Positions 33,898 through 44,106 are shown, counted from the first letter of the stretch. The stretch: DNA of 64,000 nucleotides from PNOJ01 sp016706845 (GCA_016706845.1 JADJIV010000015.1:1-64000), one strand, 5' to 3'. The notes: a model not told the origin generated them from the letters alone. Made by a program: numbers and translations.

Positions 33898-33974
33898 TGG
33901 CGGGAGCGACGAGATTCGAACTCGCGACCTCCGGCTTGACAGGCCGGCGTTCTAACCAGCTGAACTACGCCCCC
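33898..33974 (-). tRNA. tRNA-Asp (anticodon GTC)
   Basis: 77-nt cloverleaf: GGGGGCG acceptor, D arm GTTCAGCTGGTTAGAAC, anticodon loop CTGTCAA, T arm CGAGTTCGAATCTCG, encoded CCA. Has its own strong promoter and T8 terminator. Confidence 0.96.
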
Positions 33975-33988
33975 ACTCACGGTCGCCG

Positions 33989-34017
33989 AATATAAGCCTG
34001 CCCCTGTGGGCTGTCAA
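33989..34017 (-). promoter_or_regulatory. Strong sigma70-type promoter of tRNA-Asp
   Basis: Perfect TTGACA (34012-34017), 17-bp spacer, TATATT (33989-33994), 15 bp before the mature tRNA. The -35 box overlaps the nagZ stop codon. Confidence 0.75.
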
Positions 34018-35432
34018 CCTGCAGGATCCCGATTTATCGGCGCCGGAACCACCAGCAGCGGCGCGATGTCGGCCGGCGTCACACCGGCGCCGACGCTCAC
34101 CGTCCACCCCTGCGGCAACAGGGCCCGGGCCTGGAAAGCCAGCCCGGGGTGCCCCAGGACCACGCAGCTGCCATGGTCCGCGAGCGAGCGGGAGAACCAG
34201 CGCCGGGCCGCGGCGAGCCGGTCGGCGGCCGCCGGGGCGTGCCCCGCGACCAGGAGTTGGACCACTGGTCCGGCGTCGCCCGCCTCCTGCGGCACCAGCA
34301 GGCACCGCCCCCGCCAGCCGGCCGCACGCAGGGTCTGCCGGTCCGGCGTGCCCCAGCGGTGATCGGGCGACGTGAGCCACAATGCCAGCGGACCCGCCCG
34401 CGGGTCCAGGCAGGGGGCCGCCGCGCGGCGCCGGGCTTCGACCCAGCAGGATTCCGCGGGAGCCTCGTCACGCCGCAGCGCCGCGGGCAGGGGGCCGGCC
34501 GGTAGCGACGGGTCTCCGAGCGGCAGCGCCCGCCAGGGGATCCCCCGGCACAGCAGCAGGTCGCAGGCGCCGGTGTCGACGGCGGCGAGCCACGCAGGTG
34601 TCAACTCGCCGGGATCGGCCAGGGCCTCGCCGGGCACCACGATGCCCCGCGCAGCCAGCGGGGCGCGCAGCGCGCCCATGGTGATGTCGTCGCTCAGCAG
34701 GAGGCGGGCGCCGAGACTCCGCGCGCGCGCGGCGGCCTGCCGGCTCAACGACGCGGGGCGGTCCTCCCCCGGCGCGACCAGATGGCCGAGCATGATCGCC
34801 TCGGCGCCGGCGGCCAGACCGGCGGCGTAGGGCAGCGCGTCGCAGAAGGGCACGGGCGCCGCCGCGCCGAGGTGGGTGTCGCGGGAGACGGCGCCATGTC
34901 CGGGCCAGTGCTTCAGGCAACAGCGCACGCCACCCTCTCGCAGGCCGCGGACGGCGGCCGCGACGTGGCGGGCGACCACGTCGGGCGACGAGCCGAAGGC
35001 GCGGCTGCCGATCACGGAGTTGTCCGGCGCGATCAGGACGTCGGCGCACGGGGCGAGCAGGCGGTCGATCCCGCAGGCGCGGGCCCGTTGGGCCGTCGCG
35101 CGGTGGACGCGGCGGGTCAGCTCGGGATCGTCGATCGCGCCGAGCGTCCAGGCGGACGGCGGGCGGCCCGCCGCCGCGGCGAGGACCGACACGGCCCCGC
35201 CCTCCTGGTCGGCCATGATCTCGGCGCCGTCGGGCAGGGCGACGCGTGCAGTTCATCGCAGAGGCGGCGCAGCTGCGCGGCGTCGTGGACGTTGCGCCCG
35301 AAGAGGATCACACCGGCCGGCCGCCACCGCCGCAGCCACGCCGCTTCCGCGGGCAGCAGGACGGGGCCGTCCAGGCCGACGACGAGACGCCCGGCGACAG
35401 GGAAGCGGTCCGAGTGCGACCGCCGCGCTCAC
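34014..35432 (-). CDS. nagZ: Glycoside hydrolase family 3, NagZ-like beta-N-acetylhexosaminidase (frameshifted)
   Basis: Recycling enzyme that removes GlcNAc from muropeptides. Segments seen in order are GRLVVGLDGPVLLP, AGVILFGRNVHDAAQL, IMADQEGGAV, RLLAPCADVL, CCLKHWPGHGAVSRDTH (the Asp-His pair of NagZ) and LLSDDITMGAL (nucleophile Asp), then a poorly conserved C-terminal part of about 150 residues. One base is missing at about 35240. The GTG that overlaps the SpoIID stop as GTGA (35430-35432) is in a different frame from GRLVVGLDG, so a second shift near 35400 is likely. Placed next to SpoIID, consistent with wall recycling. Confidence 0.82.
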
Positions 35433-36865
35433 GGCGCGCCGATCTCTTCGAGCCTCGCGCCCGGATAGTAATGCGCGAGGATCTCGCGGAAGCCGTGGCC
35501 GGCGCGCGCCATGGCCAGTGCGCCGTGCTGGCAGAGCCCGACCCCGTGCCCGAAACCGCGGCCGGCCACGCCGACGCTCCGCAGGGCGCCGTCGCTGCCC
35601 GACTCCACGGACAGGTCGAAGCCCGCGCTCTCGAGGATCGAGAAGCGCCCCTCGACCGGGACCAGCACCCAGCGCACCCGGTCGCCCCGGATGCGGTAGA
35701 CCCCGGCATCGGTGCGGATGTCCAGCCTGGCGATGCGGCCGCAGCTCGTGCGCTCGGCGATCTCCAGCCCGCGCAGGCGGCCGGGCCGGCGGGCGTCCGC
35801 GCCGGACCGCGCCGGCGCGAAGCCCTCGCCCGCCCAGTCGCGCCGGGCCGGCGAGGCGGACAGCCACTGCAGGTACTCGGGCAGGGTGCGCTGCAGGACG
35901 CGCTCGAGGTCGGCGGCGGACCAGGACTTCTCCCAGCGGAAGAGGGGCGAACCCCGGCACCAGCTGCTGTCCGGCGGACCGTCCACGACGCTCGCGAGGT
36001 AGGGCCGCGCCTCCCGCGGCCAGACCTCGCGCACGTCGCTCGTGCGCCCGCCGCAGGTCGAGCAGTAGTAGGCTTCGATCTCGCGGCCCTCGTGGCGCAG
36101 CACGAGGCCGTGCGTGTTCGCGACGGCCAGGTCGCACCAGCGGTCGTTGCCGCGGCGACCGTGGTACACCTGGTCCTGCACGTCGGCCCAGAGGTCGAAG
36201 CCCAGGTTGCTGCGGTCGCCGCGGTGCGCCAGGCTGTAGGTGCGGGCGGCGACCGCCTGCGCCTCGAGCGCGGCGAGCCCCGGCTCGCCTGGCCGGCCGA
36301 TCTCCCACGGCACGACCCCGCGCAGGTATTCCTCCAGGGCGACGACGTTGATCAGGGTCAGTCCGGACTGCGGGCGCAGCACCCGCATCTCGCCGCCGTA
36401 GGGCGTGTCCCCCCAGACCACTCCGTGCCGGGGATCGACGGGGCGCAGCAGCAGCGGCGCCGCGGCGACGCCGCTCTTCCCGCCGCCGCGCCAGGCCACG
36501 CCGCCGCGGCCGGCTTCCAGCACGCACGCGGCGCCGGCGGGCAGCCGGGCCAGGACGCGCGCGCCCTCGCCGCCGAGCAGCTCGGTCTCGCCCTCGACCG
36601 TCAGTTCGAGGCGGGGCTTGCCCGTCCCGAGGCCGATGGCGAGGAAGACCGGTTCGGCGGGGCGCAGGACGACCCCGGTTTCGGAGACGCGCGTGTCCGT
36701 CGGTGTCGGCGGGGGCGCGGCCGTTTCGTCGGAAGGCGCGACGACCGGCGGCGGCGGCATGACGACGGGTCCGCGCCGCCGGCCGGCGCAGCCGCCGCCC
36801 AGGACGGACGCGACGACCAGGACGCCCAGCAGCAGGGCGGCCCGGATCCGACGGGGCGAGCGCAT
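35429..36865 (-). CDS. SpoIID/LytB-domain lipoprotein
   Basis: 478 residues. The N-terminal signal ends in LGGGC (lipobox). SpoIID domain: VVALEEYLRGVVPWEIG, ALEAQAVAARTYSLAH, QVYHG, EAYYCSTCGGRTSDVREVW, FGHGVGLCQHGALAMARAG and ILAHYYPGARLEEI. The family includes amidase enhancers and peptidoglycan lytic transglycosylases. An in-frame GTG 18 bp upstream overlaps the C25 stop (GTGA) and is an alternative start. Likely acts on peptidoglycan from the outer-membrane side, with nagZ next. Confidence 0.9.
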   Translation of the reverse strand: MRSPRRIRAALLLGVLVVASVLGGGCAGRRRGPVVMPPPPVVAPSDETAAPPPTPTDTRVSETGVVLRPAEPVFLAIGLGTGKPRLELTVEGETELLGGEGARVLARLPAGAACVLEAGRGGVAWRGGGKSGVAAAPLLLRPVDPRHGVVWGDTPYGGEMRVLRPQSGLTLINVVALEEYLRGVVPWEIGRPGEPGLAALEAQAVAARTYSLAHRGDRSNLGFDLWADVQDQVYHGRRGNDRWCDLAVANTHGLVLRHEGREIEAYYCSTCGGRTSDVREVWPREARPYLASVVDGPPDSSWCRGSPLFRWEKSWSAADLERVLQRTLPEYLQWLSASPARRDWAGEGFAPARSGADARRPGRLRGLEIAERTSCGRIARLDIRTDAGVYRIRGDRVRWVLVPVEGRFSILESAGFDLSVESGSDGALRSVGVAGRGFGHGVGLCQHGALAMARAGHGFREILAHYYPGARLEEIGAP

Positions 36866-36879
36866 GCCCGAGTCCGCGC

Positions 36880-39800
36880 TCACCGCATCAGGACCAGTCG
36901 CTGCATCCCGCTGCTCACGACGCCGGCGGCCGTCGGCAGCTCGACCCGGTAGAGGTAGACGCCGTTGGCGAGCCGGTCGCCCCGGTCGTCGCGCGCGTCC
37001 CAGGGCACGATCACGCGCCCGCCGCCCACGAAGTCCGCCGCGTCCAGCGGCAGCCGCGCCGCGAGCCGCCCGCCGACGGTGAAGAGCAGGACGCTGCCGG
37101 GACCGGGCGCGGCGTCGGTCGCGAACACGAAGCGGGTCTGTTCGCCCGCGGGATTCGGGAACGCCATCAGGTCGGCGATGCCGCTCGCGTCGCCGCTCTG
37201 GATCTCCTCCAGGGGGATCTCGGTGCCGCGGCCGTCGACCAGCAGCACGACCGCGGCCGGCCCCGCGCCGTCCTTGGTCGCGGTGAAGGCGAAATCGACG
37301 GTGTGCTCGTCGATGCGGGTGAGCGTGACGCCCGTGAGCGCGACGTTGCGGCCCAGCAGATCCAGCACCGCGTCCTCGGGCAGGAACGCGGCCACGACGG
37401 CGCGGCCGGTGAACGCCCCCGGTCCCGGCGAGGGGAAGGGCGTCTCGCCGGCCACGTAGAGTTCGTCCTCGAGGTAGAGCACGACCGACACCGGCATCCG
37501 CACCGTGAACGTGGCGTGGGGGGAATCGTCGCGGGCGGCGGCGGTGTCGTAGACGTGCAGGACGGCCGTCGCGTCCTGCGACGGCACCGGCAGGCGCACC
37601 TCGAAGGCCGTGCGCTGGTCGCTGGTCGCGCCCGCGGGCCGCGTCGCGGTCACCGTCGCGCCCTCGACACCGGTCACCACGAGGCGGTCGATCCCGGCTT
37701 CGTCGAAGGCCTTGACCTCGAGCACGACCGTGTTGGCCGCGTCCTGGGCCTTGACCGTCGCGCCGTCCTCCAGGAGCTCCCAGTCCAGGCGCACGTCGAG
37801 CCGGGGCGGGCCGGCGTCCAGCACCATCAGGGCGTCCCCGAGCAGCGAGAACTGGGCCACGGCCAGCCGGTACTGCCAGTTGTTCGGCGACGCGGCCAGG
37901 AACGAGGCCTCGGCCGCGGCCAGCACCTCGCCCAGGATCCAGCGGGAGCGGCCCGACGGTCCCAGCGGCGGCGTCAGGAGCATGACGCGGGCCTGCTGGC
38001 GCGCCAGCGCCGCGTTGGGATCGCGGTACTCGTAGCCCGGGCTGGCGTAGACGCCCACGGCCCCGGCGTTCGCGCGCCGCAGCATCTTCTCGCCGAGCGA
38101 GGGCATCGAGGTGGGGTTCGACTCCGGCGAGATGTCGCGGGCCCAGCGCGAGACGTGGCAGCCCAGCCCGATGAAGACGAAGGGACGCCCGAGGTTCGCC
38201 AGGCTCGCCACGTCCTGCCGGTACTGGATCACCGGCACGTCCTCGATGATCTGCTCGTGCGACAGCAGGTGGTCGTTGGCGTGGCCCTGGTAGGTGGCCA
38301 CCATGCAGCCGGCGCCGAGCCGCGACAGCAGCACCGGGACGACCTCGGTGGCCGCGATGGCCCGCATCGTGCGGCGCGAGCGCACGCCGCCGGGGAAGGG
38401 CTCGTGCAGGTCCAGCCAGTCGCCGGCGTAGACCCGCGACGCCTCGAAGGCGGGGTCCCCGGGGTAGCCGTCGCGGGAGTCGGCGAAGGACTCCCAGAGC
38501 ACGGCGCCCTCTTCCAGGCTGGACTCGAAAACCTGCTCGCCGCTCTGGTAGATCAGCTCGTCGAGCCCCACGTCGTAGCCGTCCGACCAGGCGTCGTCCG
38601 CCACGAGGATCGTGCGCTTCTTCCAGGCCTCGGCGGAGGCCTCGAAGGCGATCACCTTGTCGACCAGGACCGCGCACTCGGCCGCCGTGTTGCAGGGGAA
38701 GCGGCCGACCAGCAGTTCGGGCAGGGCGCTGGTGTCGTAGGGGTAGTTGGGGCCGGCCCCCGGCGTGGCGTACCACTCGTCGACCGGGTTCATCTCGTTC
38801 TCGTAGTTGGACTGTGTCCAGCGGAACATCGGCGCCGGCACGAAGTCGCGGGTCGCGGCCTCCGCGCTCACGCTGCGCGCGTTCTCGCTGCCGTCGCCGA
38901 AGATCTGCAGGGCCCAGGGGCCGCCGTCCGCGAGGGCGCGGTTCACCAGGCGCTTGATGGCGCGCGGGCTCTTCAGGCCGCCGCCGTACCAGTCGTAGAC
39001 CGCGTGGACGTCCAGCACGGCGACCGACAGGGGCTCCGGCGAGCGCGCGGCCCGGTGGGCGGCCCAACGCTCGGCCTCGGCGCGGAAGTCCGGGTGCGTC
39101 ACCACGATCACGTCGGCCGCGGCCGCGGCCGCCAGCGGGTCGTCGACCGCGGTCACCCGGCTGATCTTGAAGGTCGGCACCGCGGGCACCGCCGCGGCGA
39201 GCGCGCCGGCGCGGGCCGCGAAGCGCCGGGCGCCGGGCGCGTCCTGCGCGACCTCGAGCGAGAGGGTCCAGGTGCCGTCCCCGGCATCCACGACGTTGCC
39301 CGCGCCGGTCTGCACGCGCTGCGGCGCGCGCGGGTCCGAGACGTCGTAGACCCAGAGCTGCGGGTCGGCGAAGCCCGTGACTTCCAGCGACCGCAGGCCG
39401 GCGGCGTCGCCGGCGTGGAAGTCGAGCGCGCCGCCGCCGGCCCGGTAGAGGGCGTCGTAGGCGATCTCGAACCAGTCCAGGTAGCCCGTGAGGTAGCTCG
39501 ACGGCCCGCTCACCCGCAGCGCCGCCCCGGCGAGGTCGGCGCCGGTCAGGCCGGCGGGCGCGGCGAAGACGGCGCCCGCGTGGTTGGTCTGCAGCGTGCC
39601 CAGCGCCGTCGGCGTCGCCTCGCGCACCAGCGCGAAGTTGAACGTGCGCAGGGTCGCGCCGTAGCCCAGCACGCCGGCCCGCAGCGTCACGCCGCCGCCG
39701 GGCACGGGGTTGACCGCGTCGAGGTCGCGCTCGACCGTGCGGTCCTCCTTGCTGTTCCAGACGTAGCGGTCGACGTTGGCGTCGAAGGGCCGCACCACGT

Positions 39801-41084
39801 AGTGCGTGTCCTCCTCGCGCAGGTCGACCCGGCGGTAGCTCGCCGCGGGCGCGCCCTGGGCGGCCGGCAGCGAGAGCCGCGGCATGCGGGCCCAGCCCTC
39901 GCCCTGCGCGGGATCGGCCGCGGCCAGGTAGTAGATGTTGCCGTTGTTGACGGGGTCGAGCGCCCCGGGATTCCAGGTCTCCAGCGAGTCGCCGCAGCTC
40001 GCGTAGCTGCGGCCGCCGGAGCTGAACGGGCCGTCGTCGCGGGGGCGCAACCCGTGGAAGACCAGCGCCTCGTCGCCCTCGAAGGCGCCGCCGTCGCCGA
40101 CCAGGTCCACGGGCACCTCGATCTCGTCGTAGGGCGGCGACTGGCCGGGCACGTAGCGGCGCTGGTAGAGCCGCAGCTGGTCCTCGGTCACGCCCGCCGG
40201 CAGCAGGCCGACGTCGAGCAGGTCGCCGGCGCGCAGGCGGAACAGTCCGGTGCGCGTCACCGGCACGCGGATCTCGGGGCCGAGCAGGGTCGCCTCGCGG
40301 CGCGGCGGGCGGCGGTCTTGTCGGCCGCGGGCGGCGGGGCCGCTTCGCGGGGCTGCGCGGCGAGCGCGCCGCCGTTGAGCAGGAGGTGGCCGAAACGCGC
40401 GTCGCCGGGTTCGCTGCGGCCGCCGGCCTTGTCCGCGGCTCCGGGCTCGGGCTCGAAGACGATCGTCCAGGCGGCGCGGCGCAGCAGGCGCCGGGCCCGC
40501 AGGTCGTCGCCGACGTCCAGCGGCCTGACCGTCAGCGGCGCGATGCGGTGGCCGCGCCAGAGGCGGACCGCTCCGAGTTCCAGCCCCGGCGGCGAGCCGC
40601 CGGCGTCCGACGCCCGTTCGGGCGGCGACGCCTCGACGCCGCGCGACGGCGCTTCCCCCGGCAGCAGGAACTCCTCGTCCATCACGGGATCGCCGCCGCC
40701 GGGGTGCGGCCGCAGCACCGGCGTGGGCGCCGGAGCCACCAGGCGCCCGTCGAGGGGCTCCCAGACGGCCTCGACCAGGCGGACGACGGCCCGCATGCCC
40801 GGCGGCAGCAGGAGCCAGTGCCCCAGGGCGGGCACCGCGGGCCGGCGCGCTTCGCCCGTGCCGACGAAGCCGGGCAGTTCGAGGCGGTGGTACGTCCGGC
40901 CGTCCCTCTCGAACACCGGCTGCCAGCCGGGATCGCCCGTCGCCAGGCGGAGCGACAGCGACTGCGGGTCGGTCTGCGAGACGGTCAGCGGGCCGGCGCC
41001 AGCGGCGGCGCCGATCAGCAGCAGAGGCGCGAGGAGCAGCAGGGCGCGCCGCGCGCGCTCAACGTTGTCGGGGATCCGGCTCAT
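36880..41084 (-). CDS. C25 (gingipain-like) cysteine peptidase with C-terminal FlgD-like sorting domain (frameshifted)
   Basis: About 1401 residues across one missing base near 40300. Signal peptide (ALLLLAPLLLIGAAAGAG), a propeptide-like N-terminal 250 residues, then beta-rich domains. The C25 caspase-like domain has catalytic His in VATYQGHAND (about residue 934) and Cys in FVFIGLGCHVSRW (about 975). Two Ig-like modules follow. The end has the FlgD/T9SS-like pattern: FPNPAGEQTRFVF, GRLAARLPL, NGVYLYRVELP and a basic MQRLVLMR terminus. Predicted secreted surface protease using a type IX-like signal. The frameshift falls between the propeptide and the catalytic part. Confidence 0.85.
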
Positions 41085-41213
41085 GCCGCGGTCTCCTTGC
41101 CCAGGGGGGGGCTTGGCGTCCAGGGGGTGGATCGTTCCGTCAGTATAAGAGCGGTCGCGGCGACGGTCAACGCGCGGCGCGGGGCCCCGCCCCGCGCGCC
41201 CGCTGCGCCGCAA

Positions 41214-41244
41214 ACGGAAGGGGCGGGTCTCCCCGCCCCTCCGT
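41214..41244 (-). terminator. Hairpin terminator after the 41265 gene
   Basis: ACGGA-A-GGGGCGGG / CCCGCCCC-TCCGT stem with one bulged base and a TCTC loop, 21 bp past the stop. No clear T-run. Confidence 0.55.
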
Positions 41245-41264
41245 GGACCGATGGGCCGTCAAGG

Positions 41265-41889
41265 TCACCGGTACAGCGTCTTGATGTCGCTCCAGGAGGC
41301 TTCCTCATCGGCGACGATGCACTGCCCGGCCGAGGGGCCGTTGACGCGGAACACCGGGTTGTACACGAACGGCGTGCCGGGCGTGCCGCCGGTGGCGGTG
41401 TAGCAGGGCGTGTTGAAGCCCAGCGTGTGCACGTAGCCCGGGGTGCCGCCGGGGAAGCTGACCGAGCCGGGGATGTGCGAGATCGTGAAGTCGATCACCG
41501 CGGAGGCGTTGATGACGATGAGCTGCATCGAGCCCAGCACCACGACACCCTGCTCGTTCGCGACCAGGGGCTGGGCGCCGTTGCCGACGACGAAGTCGTC
41601 GGGGTCGTTGTCGACGTCCAGGCCGAACATGCTCCAGGTGCCGATCATGGCGCCCGCGGGGGCGTTGTTGGTGATGCGGGCTTCCCAGGCCAGCACCGAC
41701 GCACCGCTCGGGTTGGTGATGCACATGTAGAGGTTCGTCGCCACGAAGGCGGGGGATCGTCACGCAGTTCTCGGCGGGACCGGTGTCGGTGACGTCGACG
41801 TAGATGCCCATGCCGTCGGGGCCGGGATAGGCCCAGGCCATGGACGCGGTCAGCACCAGCAGGCTCAGGACGAGTAGCATCTTCTTCAT
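41265..41889 (-). CDS. Secreted 'GMGIY' domain protein with W-x-x-I-K-x-L-Y-R tail (frameshifted)
   Basis: About 208 residues. Signal peptide (LLVLSLLVLTASMAWA), then GPDGMGIYVD. After AENCVTIP one extra C in a C5 run (about 41757) shifts the frame, and the chain continues with FVATNLYMCITNPSG. Conserved with the next gene are GLDVDNDPxDFVVGNGA and SVSFPGGTPGYVHTLGFNTPC. The C terminus is DEEASWSDIKTLYR. Unknown function. The two cysteines in AENC and NTPC could form a disulfide. Paralogue of the 42288 gene. Confidence 0.8.
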
Positions 41890-42287
41890 TGGTCTGTCCC
41901 CTTTCGCTCGGAATTGCCAATTACCAGAATTGCGACTGCCGCACGGATTTCCCAATCAGAGCTTTCGTGCAAGTTCTTCCGCTGCCCGGCCACGCACGCC
42001 GACGGCCCGCCGCACCTGCGACGAACCGCCAGCGGCATGTCCCCCGCGATGAATCCCACCGTCCGGTAAGAGAGACCACGCTCCCGCGGACCGGACGCCG
42101 GGATTCCTGCGTCGATTTCGTATCAATATCCGGGCAAGTGCCGAACCTGTCAAGCGTCTTTCCCTGGCGCCCTCCGGCGGCGCCGCGGGCCGGTCGCGCG
42201 GCGAGCGGGCGGCGGACGGGCGGAACGAACGGGGCCGCCCCGGAGGGCGGCCCCTAGCTGACAGCTACACGGATCGCTGGGCGAAGA
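41890..42287. other. Intergenic region without a gene
   Basis: About 400 bp between two paralogous secreted-protein genes. It contains the terminator at 42231-42254 and the 5' leader of the 41265 gene (GAAAGGGGACAG ribosome site). I found no convincing promoter pair and no small ORF with coding character. Confidence 0.6.
42231..42254 (-). terminator. Hairpin terminator after the 42288 gene
   Basis: Perfect 10-bp stem GGGGCCGCCC / GGGCGGCCCC with a 4-nt loop (CGGA on the plus strand), 33 bp past the stop, followed by a short T-containing stretch (GTTCGTTCC). Confidence 0.6.
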
Positions 42288-42875
42288 CTAGTACAGAGCC
42301 TTGACGTTGCTCCAGGACATGTCCTCGTTCGCGACGACCACGCAGTTGACGTTCACGCAGGCCTGGGGCGCGTTCATGTCGCCCGTCAGGACCTGGCAGG
42401 GGGTGTTGAAGCCCAGGGTGTGAACGTAGCCGGGCTGGCCACCGGGGAAGCTGACCGAACCGGCCACGCCCTTGACCCGGAAGGTCGCGGTCGAGGTCGG
42501 CATGCCGAACATCGTCTTGCTGGCCAGCATGATGACCGGAGCGGCCGGATGCGGAGCCGCGCCGTTGCCGACGACGAAGTCCATGGGGTCGTTATCGACG
42601 TCCAGGCCGCCGTTCAGAACCCAGGTGCCCGGAACCGTGAAATTGTTCTCTTCCACGATGGTGCACTCCCAAGCCCGCACGGAGTCGCCCGAGGGCCGGG
42701 TGATCAGCAGGTAGACGTTCAGCGGAGTGAACGGCAGGGTGTAGGCCACGTTGAACTGGGTCGCGCCCATATCAAAGTAGATGCCCATGCCATCCGGATC
42801 GGGATCGACCTGAGCCGAGGCGCTGACGCTGAAAGCGAGCAGCGCGATCGCGGTCAGAGCTAACAACTTCTTCAT
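42288..42875 (-). CDS. Secreted 'GMGIY' domain protein with W-x-x-V-K-x-L-Y tail
   Basis: 195 residues, intact. Signal peptide (LLALTAIALLAFSVSASA), then PDGMGIYFD, an all-beta-looking domain with NVYLLITRPSGDSVRAWEC, GLDVDNDPMDFVVGNGA, GSVSFPGGQPGYVHTLGFN and TPCQVLTG. C terminus NEDMSWSNVKALY. Clear paralogue of the 41265 gene. The family's (I/M)G(I/V)(Y/F) start also recurs in the two domains of the 32625 protein. AAGGAGACGCAAC precedes the ATG. Function unknown. Confidence 0.85.
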   Translation of the reverse strand: MKKLLALTAIALLAFSVSASAQVDPDPDGMGIYFDMGATQFNVAYTLPFTPLNVYLLITRPSGDSVRAWECTIVEENNFTVPGTWVLNGGLDVDNDPMDFVVGNGAAPHPAAPVIMLASKTMFGMPTSTATFRVKGVAGSVSFPGGQPGYVHTLGFNTPCQVLTGDMNAPQACVNVNCVVVANEDMSWSNVKALY

Positions 42876-42928
42876 GTTGCGTCTCCTTTGGGTTGTCTGC
42901 CTCGGTCAACTGGTTGCCGAGGAGTGTC

Positions 42929-42953
42929 GCCCCGCGGCCCGGGGCCGCGGGGC
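42929..42953 (-). terminator. Hairpin terminator after the dockerin-like gene
   Basis: Up to 12-bp GC-rich stem GCCCCGCGGCCC / GGGCCGCGGGGC with an effectively 3-nt loop, 11 bp past the TAA at 42965. Confidence 0.6.
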
Positions 42954-42964
42954 CGAGAATTTCC

Positions 42965-43611
42965 TTACGGGCACACCACGTTGACCGAGCTCGAGAAGAG
43001 CACCAGGTCGGACAGGTTCACGCTACCGTCGTAGAAGTAGTCGGCAGCGTAGTTGCTCCCGCCGTAGTATCCGAGAACTGCGAAACGTCGCTCAGGTCAA
43101 CCACGCCGTCGGCGAAGACGTCGGGGCTGTTGAACAGGACGTTCAGGTCCTCGTTGACCAGCGGCGAACCGTTGATGATGACCTGGGTCAGCTCACCGGC
43201 CACCTTGTTCGAGTAGCCACCGGCATAGAACGGGCCCACGAAGGTCGTGACGCCGTTGATGTCGGTGTTGAAGTTGGCCAGGGTGCCGTTGGTGCACGCA
43301 GCCAGGCCGCCGAGCGTCGTCTCCAGCCACATGTCCTCGAAGGGATAGGCGAAGACGGGGTTCATGCCGGCGTCGAGCAGCGTCACCGTGATGGTGGCAT
43401 TGACGACGTCCAGGGGCGGCGTCGTGATGGCCCGGGCCTCGGTCATCAGATTGCCGGTGCCGTCCGGGGTCAGGAACACGCTCACCTGGGGCAGTCCCGC
43501 GGGCAGATCGGCATTCGAGTTGACCAGGTCAGGGACACCCGCCACACCCAGAGTGCTGACACCCAGGGCAGCGACGCAGATCACAAGACCCACAATGTTC
43601 CTACGAAGCAT
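42965..43611 (-). CDS. Secreted protein with C-terminal dockerin-like repeats (frameshifted)
   Basis: About 215 residues. Signal peptide (IVGLVICVAALGVSTLGVAG), then a domain of about 130 residues (ITVTLLDAGMNPVFAYPFED). The end has two Asp-rich EF-hand-like units: FADGVVDLSDVSQFSGYYGG and FYDGSVNLSDLVLFSSSVNV, resembling type I dockerin or Ca-binding dockerin-like repeats. It then stops with VVCP-TAA. One base is missing at about 43072, inside the first repeat; without bridging it the protein would end early in a Thr-rich run. TAGGAGGTGT precedes the ATG. It adjoins two secreted paralogues that might be partners. Confidence 0.75.
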
Positions 43612-43725
43612 TAGGACACCTCCTAAAAGGCATTTTCATGCGAGGGTGGCAAACCCAAGCGAGAACGAGTGCAATTACGTTGACCCTCCCTTCCACTCTT
43701 CATAAGTCCTTAACTTGACCTCATG

Positions 43726-43754
43726 AGTTTACCACCGGGGAGGACGGCGTGCAA
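43726..43754 (-). promoter_or_regulatory. Possible promoter of the dockerin-like gene
   Basis: Minus strand TTGCAC (43749-43754), 17-bp spacer, TAAACT (43726-43731), leader about 110 nt. The 257-bp gap around it is AT-richer than the genome. Confidence 0.35.
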
Positions 43755-43868
43755 CACTATTTTTTGGGTTACGGACCCCCTTATTCACAGATCATCATAA
43801 AATTAGAGGTTGTTAGTCTTTTATCTGGTTCCCGCGGATTCCCGGAAAGGGGAGCGTCGGGGTGCGGA

Positions 43869-43945
43869 TGGTGGGCGAAACAGGGTTCGAACCTGTGACC
43901 CCCTGCGTGTAAAGCAGGTGCTCTGACCAGCTGAGCTATTCGCCC
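43869..43945 (-). tRNA. tRNA-Val (anticodon TAC)
   Basis: 77-nt cloverleaf: GGGCGAA acceptor, D arm GCTCAGCTGGTCAGAGC, anticodon loop CTTTACA, T arm CAGGTTCGAACCTG, encoded CCA. Its 5' end overlaps the stop codon of the small upstream ORF. Confidence 0.96.
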
Positions 43946-44106
43946 TTGCCCTGCAGGAAGGAGCGCAACAGGAACAGGGGGATCAGGATGCAGTAGCCCA
44001 GGACCAGCAGCAGGGGCGCGGCGGTGATGTCGCCTCCGGCCAGCAGCGCGTAGCCAGCGACAATCGTCGCGAACCCCACCAACAAACCCAGGTACTTGCG
44101 GATCAT
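43936..44106 (-). CDS. Small two-helix membrane protein (56 aa)
   Basis: Starts ATG with GGGAGGGAG 4 bp upstream: MIRKYLGLLVGFATIVAGYA, a short GGDITAAP turn, then LLLVLGYCILIPLFLLRSF and QGKGE-TAG. Two hydrophobic helices with a positive N terminus and tail suggest a small inner-membrane protein. The TAG is formed by the first bases of tRNA-Val (GGGCGAATAG), an overlap of 10 nt, so mRNA and tRNA must be separated by processing. No family recognised. Confidence 0.7.
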   Translation of the reverse strand: MIRKYLGLLVGFATIVAGYALLAGGDITAAPLLLVLGYCILIPLFLLRSFLQGKGE

